A stretch of 64,000 nucleotides of DNA. It comes from Cyanobium sp. AMD-g (lineage in GTDB: Bacteria > Cyanobacteriota > Cyanobacteriia > PCC-6307 > Cyanobiaceae). The translations under genes and the position numbers were made by a program. The stretch covers positions 124,001-188,000 of the forward strand of contig NZ_JAGQCW010000001.1 in the NCBI RefSeq assembly GCF_024346395.1, written 5' to 3'. Below, piece after piece: positions 57,955 to 64,000 of the stretch (its first letter is position 1; every line of letters begins with the position of its first letter). The notes under the pieces are model-generated. The model searched no databases, was not told the DNA's origin, and saw only the letters and a list, made by a program, of their open reading frames with translations.

Positions 57955-58349
57955 GATGCACTTGCTGACGCCCCATCTTCCGGGTCAGGGGGAGCTGCGC
58001 CCCGCCCCCTTAAGACTTGTTCACCTGGGAGTGGTGGCTCCTGCCGGGGCCGAAATCCCAGCAGCACCACCAGGTTGCTGAGGGTCAGGAAGGCTTCGGC
58101 GCCACCGTGGAGGGGATCCACGTCCGCCAGCTGACGGCCGAAGGCCTGCTGGGCCACCACGGCGGCGACGATCGTGACCGCCACGAACAGCAGCGTCAGC
58201 TGGAAGCCGCGTAAGGCCAGGCGCGGAAACGCCCGCACCTTCTGCGCCCACCACAGAAAGGCCAGGTAGGGCAGGAGCGAGAGCACAAAGAACGGTGCCG
58301 GATCCACGCCGCCGAGGCGCTGAAACCAGTCGGCCAGTGGCAGGCTCAT
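57951..58349 (-). CDS. DUF3593 family membrane protein
   Basis: 132 residues with about three helices: DPAPFFVLSLLPYLAFLWWAQ (16-36), GFQLTLLFVAVTIVAAVVAQQAFG and a weaker one, LTLSNLVVLLGF. DVDPLHGGAEAFLTLSNL is the conserved motif. The family is shared by cyanobacteria and chloroplast-targeted plant proteins. The stop overlaps psaK and the start overlaps the DUF2499 stop, each by four bases, so the three are one translational unit. Confidence 0.82.
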   Translation of the reverse strand: MSLPLADWFQRLGGVDPAPFFVLSLLPYLAFLWWAQKVRAFPRLALRGFQLTLLFVAVTIVAAVVAQQAFGRQLADVDPLHGGAEAFLTLSNLVVLLGFRPRQEPPLPGEQVLRGRGAAPPDPEDGASASAS

Positions 58350-58663
58350 GGGGGGCCTTCCTCCGAAGCCAGCCTCTGCAGACGCAGCAGGTTCCAGGCG
58401 GCCAGGGCCAGGGCCCCGTTACCCAGGGCGGTGAGACCGGCTTGCAACACCACCAACCCCTTGAGGGCCTCGCTGTTGTCGAACAGATGCCAGGTGCAGG
58501 CCGCCATGGCGCTCACCAGGGCTGGCACCATGGCCAGGGCCAGCCAGCGCCAGCCCCCTTCCCGCCGCAGGCGCCCATAGGCCTGCACGGCCAGGATCGC
58601 CAGCCCCCACTCGAGCACCGATGTGATGTGGATCCACCAGGTGGGCAGCGACAGCGCGTGCAT
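58346..58663 (-). CDS. DUF2499 family membrane protein
   Basis: 105 residues from the ATG at 58663. HALSLPTWWIHITSVLEWGLAILAVQAYG at about 2-30 and MVPALVSAMAACTWHLFDNSEALKGLVVLQAGLTALGN at 46-83 give three helices with conserved Trp/His residues. Like DUF3593 it is conserved in cyanobacteria and plastids. The two proteins are probably partners in a thylakoid or envelope complex related to photosystem assembly; this is inferred from conservation and operon position. Confidence 0.85.
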   Translation of the reverse strand: MHALSLPTWWIHITSVLEWGLAILAVQAYGRLRREGGWRWLALAMVPALVSAMAACTWHLFDNSEALKGLVVLQAGLTALGNGALALAAWNLLRLQRLASEEGPP

Positions 58664-58718
58664 GGGCAAGACCTGGTGCGATCCGTAATGTACGGAGCCG
58701 GAACCACCGCTGCGTCGG

Positions 58719-59750
58719 ATGCGAGCTCTGATCTGCGGCTACTACGGCGAGCACAACCTTGGTGATGACGCCCTGCTGCAGGTGTTGCTGGGCCAGCTGC
58801 CGGCCGGTTGCGTTCCGCTGGTCACGGCCCACGACCAGGATCTGGTGCGCGACCGTTTCGGGGTGGAGACCACCGACCGCCGCCGGCTGGCTGGTGTGAT
58901 CGCCGCCCTCGGTCGCTGTCAGGCCCTGGTGCTCGGCGGCGGCAGCCTGCTGCAGGACACCACCAGCTTTCAGAGCCTCCTGTACTACGGCGCCCTGATG
59001 CTGGCGGCCCGGCTTCGGGGCCAACCCGTGATCCTCTGGGGCCAGGGACTGGGTCCCCTGCGCCGCCGCCGCAGCCGTGCCCTGGTGCGGCGCTTGCTGC
59101 CCCTGGCGACGGCGATCAGCTGGCGGGACGCCGCGTCTGCCGCCCAGGCAAGGGCCTGGGGGGTGGAGGCGTCCGTCGGCAGTGACCCGGTCTGGGCACT
59201 GCCGGCCCAGCCCTGGAGTGGCCGCGGTGGCCCGATCGTGCTCTGCTTCCGGCCGGTGCAGCAGCTGAGCGGTGCAGCCTGGATCCCCTACCTGCAGGCC
59301 CTCGAGCGGCTGGCGGTGGCGGCCGATCGGGAGGTGCTCTGGCTGCCCTTCCATCAGGATCAGGACCGGGGTCTGCTGGCGCGTCTGATCCAGCAGGATC
59401 TGCTGGGCGAGGCTCTCGCCAGCCGCAGCCGGGAACTGGCGGTGCAGACCCCCGAAGACGCCATGGACGCCTTCCGTCAGGCCGGTCTGGTGCTGGCCAT
59501 GCGTCTGCATGGGTTGATCCTGGCCGCCCTGGCCGGCAGTCCCTGCGCCGCCCTCAGCTATGACCCCAAGGTGGCCGCTGCGGCGGCGGGGATCGGTTGT
59601 CCCTGCCAGGAACTCGAAGCCCCCAGCGATGGCCAACTCCAGGCCACCTGGGCCGCCGTTCTTGACACGCCGCCTGCGGCCGCTGGCATCGCGGCCCTGC
59701 AACGCAGCAGCCAGGTGCACCGGGAGGTGCTGGCGGCCCTGCAGACCTGA
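58719..59750 (+). CDS. csaB: Polysaccharide pyruvyl transferase CsaB
   Basis: 343 residues starting MRALICGYYGEHNLGDDALL, the typical opening with the GxxGxxNxGDE-like loop. VLGGGSLLQDTTSFQSLLYYG and LVLAMRLHGLILAALAGSPCAALSYDPK complete the PS_pyruv_trans fold. CsaB-type enzymes transfer pyruvyl groups from PEP to surface polysaccharide, in Bacillus for S-layer anchoring. Divergent from DUF2499 by 55 bases; that gap has a TAATGT box at 58686-58691 but no clear -35. Confidence 0.85.
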   Translation: MRALICGYYGEHNLGDDALLQVLLGQLPAGCVPLVTAHDQDLVRDRFGVETTDRRRLAGVIAALGRCQALVLGGGSLLQDTTSFQSLLYYGALMLAARLRGQPVILWGQGLGPLRRRRSRALVRRLLPLATAISWRDAASAAQARAWGVEASVGSDPVWALPAQPWSGRGGPIVLCFRPVQQLSGAAWIPYLQALERLAVAADREVLWLPFHQDQDRGLLARLIQQDLLGEALASRSRELAVQTPEDAMDAFRQAGLVLAMRLHGLILAALAGSPCAALSYDPKVAAAAAGIGCPCQELEAPSDGQLQATWAAVLDTPPAAAGIAALQRSSQVHREVLAALQT

Positions 59751-59771
59751 GTCCCGCCCGGCTGGGGCGAT

Positions 59772-60628
59772 TCAGTCGGACCGCAGCAGTTCAGCCTGGT
59801 CGATGCGCCGCCCCTGGCTGCCCCAGGCGTCGATGCGTAACCGGTCGCCGGTGGCGCTCAGTTCGGCGAAGCCGTAGGTGCTCAGGGCCCGGGCGGTGTT
59901 GGCGTTGGGCAGCACGGCCCGCAGCTGGGCGCCGCCGTTGCCCACCGTGAGGTAGGTGGTGCCATCGATCGGGCGGGTGCGCTCGTCGTGGTGGTCGTGG
60001 CCATTGATGTAGAGCTGCACGCCGTAGCGGCGGAACAGGGGCGCGAGCCTGGCGATGGCGGCCGGATCATCGCCATAAAAGCCGGCCGAGCGCATCGGAT
60101 GGTGCCCCACCACCACCTTCCAGGGGGCCGTGCTGGCGGCCAGGGCGTGCTGCAGCCAGGGTCGCTGATGTTGCCAGGGGGCGTTGACGTTGGTGTCCAG
60201 CAGAAAGAACTGCACCGGGCCGCGCTGCAGGGTGTACCAGCGGCCATTCATGCCGAAGGGCTTGTAGGCGATCTGCTGGTCGCCGTTGGCGATACGGATG
60301 TCGTGGTTGCCGAGCACCGCGTGGAAGGGCACCCCGGCCTGCAGCAAGGCGTTGTACGGACGGCGGAAGGTGCTCTCCACCAGCGCCAGGTCGTCGGAGG
60401 GGTAGATGTTGTCGCCTGCCAGGAGCACCAGATCCACCGGCGTGCGTCGATGGACATCGCCCATGCGCTGGCCCACGGCCCGCTGGTGGGCATTACCGCT
60501 GCCGCTGTCGCCGGTGGCCAGGATGTGCAGGCGTTCAGCGGAGGGCTGCCATGGCCTGGCGCGGCCAGCAGCGGCAGTCCGAGGGCGGCCGCTGCGAACA
60601 GGTCCAGAAGCTGTCGGCGCTGGATCAC
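59772..60628 (-). pseudogene. Tat-type secreted metallophosphoesterase, apparently frameshifted
   Basis: The 3' frame encodes a calcineurin-like phosphoesterase with LLAGDNIYPSDD, LGNHD, VVVGHHPMRS and INGHDHH. Upstream in the same frame the sequence reads HILATGDSGSGNAHQRA, containing the first metal-binding Asp, but no usable start exists in that frame. In another frame a GTG at 60628, overlapping the peroxiredoxin stop (GTGA), starts a Tat-like signal, IQRRQLLDLFAAAALGLPLLAA, that then runs into nonsense. The two parts fit if one base is lost near 60550-60590. Either a real frameshift, a sequencing error, or internal initiation at ATG 60476 without the first motif. Confidence 0.7.
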
Positions 60629-61194
60629 TGGCCCGTTTCCCCCTGAAGCCGGGACAGCTCCGCCAGCACCTCCTGGCTGTGGCCGGAGGGCCTGACCGCC
60701 ACCCAGGTGGCCCGCAGCACGCCGTCCGGGTCGATCAGGAAGGTGTGGCGTGACGAGAAGGGGGCCTGCCAGGAGCCGTAGCGGCGACTGACGACACCGC
60801 CGGGATCGGAGAGCAGCGGATAGGCCAGGCCTTCGCTGCCACAGAACGAAAGATGGGCCTCGGCGTCATCGGCACTGACGCCCACCACTTCAGCATTCCT
60901 GGCGCGGAAGCTGGCGAGGTCGCGCTGGAAGCCGCGGGCCTCGAGCGTGCAGCCGCTGGTGAAATCCTTGGGGTAGAAATAAAGGGCCAGCCAGCGACCG
61001 CGAAAATCAGCCGTGGACAGGTGGGTCGGGCTCACGGCCCCGTCCGGCCCGGGAGCCACACCGTCCAGATCAATGGTCGGAGCTGGCTTGCCGATGTCCG
61101 GCAAGGTGCCACCCATGGCAGCGGCTGGGTGCGGACGGATCAGCAGGCCGATGGCCGCAACACATGTTCCGCCTAAAAACGCGCGACGCTCCAC
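60625..61194 (-). CDS. Secretory PrxQ/BCP-type peroxiredoxin
   Basis: 189 residues from a GTG at 61194. A Tat-like signal opens it: VERRAFLGGTCVAAIGLLIRPHPAAAM. The peroxidatic Cys is in YPKDFTSGCTLEARGF, with a second Cys in LSFCGSEGLAYPLL; GVSADDAEAH and TFLIDPDGVLRATW complete the AhpC-TSA fold. It reduces peroxides, here probably in the periplasm or thylakoid lumen. The longer upstream frame crosses rpmB and is not coding. It is followed by the frameshifted phosphoesterase. Confidence 0.88.
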   Translation of the reverse strand: MERRAFLGGTCVAAIGLLIRPHPAAAMGGTLPDIGKPAPTIDLDGVAPGPDGAVSPTHLSTADFRGRWLALYFYPKDFTSGCTLEARGFQRDLASFRARNAEVVGVSADDAEAHLSFCGSEGLAYPLLSDPGGVVSRRYGSWQAPFSSRHTFLIDPDGVLRATWVAVRPSGHSQEVLAELSRLQGETGQ

Positions 61195-61250
61195 GAGCTT
61201 GCATGCATCGACCGTGGACCCTAGCGATGCTGGCTGTGCAGCCCGGCGAC

Positions 61251-61487
61251 TCAGATCTTGGCCAGATTGACACCCAGTTCCTTGGCGTAGGCACCAAGGC
61301 CTTTTTTCTGGATGGTTTTCAGGGCCTTGGTGGACACCCGCAGTTTGATGAAACGCTTGCCCTCGGCCCACCACAGCCGCCGTTCCTGCAGGTTCACCTG
61401 CTGCAGCTTCTTGGTGCGCACGTGGGAATGGCTGACGGCCATGCCGTTGTTGGCGCGCTTGCCGGTGAGCTGACAGACCCGGGACAT
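61251..61487 (-). CDS. rpmB: 50S ribosomal protein L28
   Basis: 78 residues, [27 protein letters not shown] followed by [27 protein letters not shown]. This is the complete, zinc-free L28 sequence of cyanobacteria. The ATG at 61487 is 83 bases from the upstream ABC gene. Structural protein of the large subunit. Confidence 0.97.
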   Translation of the reverse strand: MSRVCQLTGKRANNGMAVSHSHVRTKKLQQVNLQERRLWWAEGKRFIKLRVSTKALKTIQKKGLGAYAKELGVNLAKI

Positions 61488-61570
61488 GACGTTGTGACGA
61501 CGGTGGACGATGCAGGCCTGAGCCAGCTAGAGAGCTTAACAAATGGTGCCCGACCTCACCTGCGGGCCGA

Positions 61571-62566
61571 TCAGGCAGCGAGCCTGGCGCCGCTCTCGGG
61601 ATCGAACCACAGCTCATGCTGCCGCTGCCAGCCCAGGCGCGGTTCCGGGGGCAACGGCGCCTCCGGCGCGGTGAGCACCCGCAGGGTGCCCCACTGGCTG
61701 TCGAACCAGAGGAGTTGCTGGTGGCCCCACCACTCCCGGCGTAACAGCCGTGCCGCGACAGGCCCATCGTCGCCCAGGCGCAGGTGCTCGGGCCGCAGGC
61801 CGAGCTGACGCCCGGGCTCGATCCTCAGCAGGTTGATCGCCGGCCGCCCCAGGAAGGCGGCGACGAATCGGTTGGCGGGGTTGGTGTAGAGCTCCCTGGG
61901 GCTGCCCACCTGCTGCAGCCGACCGGCGTCGAGCAGGGCGATGCGGTCGGCCATGCCCACGGCCTCCTGCTGGTCGTGGGTGACGTAGATCACCGGCTGC
62001 TCGCGGCCGCACAGCAGCCGGCGCAGTTCCGGCCGCAGGTCCTCCCGCAGCTGGGCATCGAGGTTGCTCATCGGCTCATCGAGCAGCACGATCCGTGGTT
62101 GGCGCAGCAACGCCCGGGCCAGGGCCACCCGCTGGCGCTGGCCGCCGGAGAGCTGGGCGGGCCGCCGCAGGCGCAGTTCGCCCAGTTGGAGCAGTTCAAG
62201 GGTGGCATCGATGCGCCGCTGGCGCTCGCGGTGGGCCATGCCGCGCACCTTCAGGCCCAGGTCGAGGTTGCCCTCCACACTCAGGTGGGGGTAGAGGGCA
62301 TAGCTCTGGAACACCATCGCCACCTGCCGTTCACCCGGGCTTCGGCCGCTGAGATCCACCCCGTCCAGCAACACCTGTCCGCCGCTGGCCGGATCCAGGC
62401 CGGCCACCAGGCGCAGGGTGGTGGATTTGCCGCAGCCGCTGGGTCCGAGAAGGGCGACGCATTCGCCGGGGGCGACCTGCAGGTCGAGGCGATCCAGCAG
62501 GCACCGACCGCCCACCTCCCGGCCCAGCTGCCGCAGTTCCAGACCGGCGTCGGAGCGGGAGCTCAT
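61571..62566 (-). CDS. Carbohydrate ABC transporter ATP-binding protein (UgpC/MalK type)
   Basis: 331 residues. Walker A GPSGCGKSTT (39-48), Q-loop VFQSYALYPHLSV, signature LSGGQRQRVALARAL, Walker B IVLLDEPMSNLD and switch VTHDQQEA. A C-terminal TOBE/OB domain from about 235 (RIEPGRQLGLRPEHLRL) marks the MalK/UgpC group, which pair with two permeases and a sugar-binding protein. Its ATG overlaps the stop of the permease gene upstream by four bases. Confidence 0.93.
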   Translation of the reverse strand: MSSRSDAGLELRQLGREVGGRCLLDRLDLQVAPGECVALLGPSGCGKSTTLRLVAGLDPASGGQVLLDGVDLSGRSPGERQVAMVFQSYALYPHLSVEGNLDLGLKVRGMAHRERQRRIDATLELLQLGELRLRRPAQLSGGQRQRVALARALLRQPRIVLLDEPMSNLDAQLREDLRPELRRLLCGREQPVIYVTHDQQEAVGMADRIALLDAGRLQQVGSPRELYTNPANRFVAAFLGRPAINLLRIEPGRQLGLRPEHLRLGDDGPVAARLLRREWWGHQQLLWFDSQWGTLRVLTAPEAPLPPEPRLGWQRQHELWFDPESGARLAA

Positions 62567-63357
62567 CCCTTCACCGCCCCGCGGGTGAGTCCCGAGACGA
62601 TCGACCTCTGGGCCAGCAACACCAGCAGCAGCAGGGGCAGGCTGCCCAGAACGGTGGCAGCGGCGAAGGCTCCGTAGGGGATGGTGAACACCGAGCCGCC
62701 CCCGATCCGGGCAATGGCGATCGGCAGGGTGAGCAGATCACTGCGGCTGATCCAGGTGAGGGCGATGGCGTACTCGTTCCAGCTGGCCAGGAACACCAGG
62801 ATGGCGGTACTGGCCAGGGCCGGCCCCAGCAGGGGCAACAGCACGAAGCGGAGCCGTTGCCCCAGCCCCAGCCCCTCGAGTCGCGCCGCATCCTCCAGCT
62901 CTCCGGGAAGGTCGGCGAAGGCGGCCCGCAGCAGCAGAACCGCCAGGGGCAGCGACAGGGCTGTGTACGGCAGGCTGAGGGCGAGCAGGTTGTTGGCCAG
63001 GCCGAAGCTGCGGGCGATCTCCAGCAGCGCCAGAAACAGCAGCACGGTGGGGAACATGGCCGCCGCCACCAGGGCCAGGCCCACCCCCCAGCGCAAGGGG
63101 CCGCGTTCTTTGTGCAAGCCGTAGGCGCAGGGCACCGCCAGCAGCAGGGTGAGCAGGGTGGTGGCCAGTCCCACCAGGGTGCTGTTGGCCAGGTACCGCC
63201 AGAAGGGGGGGTCTCCGGAGAGCACCAGTTGGTAGTTGGCCAGCGTCCAGCGGTTGCCTTCGAGCAGCGGCGCCACCAGGGCCTCCGGGCGCAGCAGGGA
63301 GGTGCGCAGCTGCCAGAGCAGGGGACCCAGGCTCCAGAGCAGTACGAGCAGCCTCAT
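62563..63357 (-). CDS. Carbohydrate ABC transporter permease (MalG/UgpE type)
   Basis: 264 residues with six helices. The EAA loop is EDAARLEGLGLGQRLRFVLLPLLGPALAS; ISRSDLLTLPIAIARIGGGSVFTIPYGAFAAATVLGSLPLLLLVLLAQRSIVSGLTRGAVKG is the typical C-terminus. It forms the membrane channel with the permease overlapping its start by four bases. Confidence 0.93.
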   Translation of the reverse strand: MRLLVLLWSLGPLLWQLRTSLLRPEALVAPLLEGNRWTLANYQLVLSGDPPFWRYLANSTLVGLATTLLTLLLAVPCAYGLHKERGPLRWGVGLALVAAAMFPTVLLFLALLEIARSFGLANNLLALSLPYTALSLPLAVLLLRAAFADLPGELEDAARLEGLGLGQRLRFVLLPLLGPALASTAILVFLASWNEYAIALTWISRSDLLTLPIAIARIGGGSVFTIPYGAFAAATVLGSLPLLLLVLLAQRSIVSGLTRGAVKG

Positions 63358-64000
63358 GCCGCCCGCTCCGTGGTGCGCTCCAGGCCGTGGCGCCGCAGCA
63401 GCAGCCAGCCGCCACCCAGGGACACCAGCAACAGCAGGAAGGTGGCGAGCATGACGGTGCTGGCGTAGCCGAAATCAAGGAACCGCATCGCATTGAGATA
63501 GGCATAGAGGGCCAGGCTCTCGGTGCTGCCGGCCGGCCCCCCGCCTGTGAGCACCTGGATCAGGTCGAAGACACCGAGGGCCTGGGCGAGCCGGAACAGC
63601 AGCGCCAGGCTGAGGTAGGGCACCAGCAGGGGCAGGGTGAGGCGGCGCAGGATCTGGAGGCGGCTGGCCCCCTCCAGGCGCAGGGCTTCCTCCAGATCCG
63701 CCGGAATGGTCTGCAGTCCCGCCAGCAGCAGCAGGGCCACGAACGGCATCGTCTTCCAGACATCCGCCAGCACCACGAAGAACCAGGTGGTGGACGGGGT
63801 GGAGAGGAAGCCGTAGCTGCTGCCGCCCACGGAGCGGATGGCAGCGTTGAGCGGACCGTGGGGATCGTTGAAGATCCAGCGCCAGCCCAGGGCCATCACC
63901 GTGGTGGGCAGGGCCCAGGGCAGCAGGGTCAGGGCCCGCAGAGCTCCCCGACCCCGCAGGGGGCGGTGCAGCAGCAGGGCGAGGGCGAGGCCCCCCAGCA
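63354..64000 (-). CDS. Carbohydrate ABC transporter permease (MalF/UgpA type), 5' end beyond window
   Basis: The frame is open to the end of the window; 215 residues are visible. LPWALPTTVMALGWRWIFNDPHGPLN, then a helix with FFVVLADVWKTMPFVALLLLAGLQTIPADLEEALRLEGASRLQILRRLTLPLLVPYL (EAA loop) are MalF-like. ATG and GTG codons at 63896 and 63899 are internal. With the two genes downstream it forms a tightly overlapping permease-permease-ATPase operon; the binding protein is probably further upstream, outside the window. Confidence 0.92.
   Translation of the reverse strand, partial: LGGLALALLLHRPLRGRGALRALTLLPWALPTTVMALGWRWIFNDPHGPLNAAIRSVGGSSYGFLSTPSTTWFFVVLADVWKTMPFVALLLLAGLQTIPADLEEALRLEGASRLQILRRLTLPLLVPYLSLALLFRLAQALGVFDLIQVLTGGGPAGSTESLALYAYLNAMRFLDFGYASTVMLATFLLLLVSLGGGWLLLRRHGLERTTERAA

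Overview
The window is chromosomal DNA from a high-GC unicellular cyanobacterium of the Cyanobium / high-GC Synechococcus type. The evidence is direct: photosystem I PsaK, cytochrome b6f PetN, the photosystem II factors Thf1/Psb29 and a Psb32-like protein, a CPP1-like protein, a monomeric adenosylcobalamin-dependent ribonucleotide reductase, and many small cyanobacterial DUF families (DUF3531, DUF1830, DUF4912, DUF3593, DUF2499, DUF2103). Base composition is about two thirds G+C by eye nearly everywhere, gaps are short, 1-8 nt overlaps between adjacent genes are common, and TTG or GTG starts are frequent. I see no rRNA, CRISPR array, insertion sequence or integrase, and no gene-free stretch above 300 bases.

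Layout. 0-12 kb: end of an aminotransferase, an SGNH hydrolase, a sigma factor, a DUF92 (VTE6-like) protein, RsmE, an ABC ATPase, Hsp33, a CPP1-like protein, release factor 3, a methyltransferase and NrdJ. 12-15.4 kb: an island of clearly lower G+C carrying four co-directional genes matching SiaA, SiaB, SiaC and SiaD, a phosphoswitch that controls c-di-GMP synthesis in Pseudomonas. 15.5-18 kb: a Ca2+/H+ exchanger overlapping a membrane pentapeptide-repeat protein, then tRNA-Ser(UGA). 18-27 kb: a ligase-associated DNA repair module (Lhr-like helicase, ATP-dependent ligase, metallo-beta-lactamase exonuclease) split by a DUF350 / spermidine-synthase-like / DUF4178 cassette. 27-41 kb: class I aldolase, NadA, a phosphoesterase coupled to a GT-B-like protein, an exported muramidase, a Psb32-like protein, a MidA-type methyltransferase, DUF4912, AroB, RecQ, a lone sugar-ABC permease and PurK.

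41-48 kb is rich in proteostasis and photosynthesis genes: DUF2103, ClpS, PetN, Thf1, ClpP and FtsH. 48-58 kb holds a MacB-like permease, pyruvate kinase, a MazG-like pyrophosphohydrolase, YggT, ScpB, IlvA, DXS, a geranylgeranyl-reductase-like flavoprotein and the operon DUF2499-DUF3593-psaK. 58-64 kb has a CsaB-like pyruvyl transferase, a phosphoesterase that appears frameshifted behind a secretory peroxiredoxin, L28, and a sugar ABC transporter that runs off the end.

The most interesting system is the complete siaABCD cassette at 12173-15316. It keeps the expected catalytic and phospho-acceptor motifs, but its SiaA phosphatase has almost no extracytoplasmic sensor, and its composition suggests acquisition. 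Second is the DUF350/SpeE-like/DUF4178 cassette at 20490-24241, whose chemistry is unknown.
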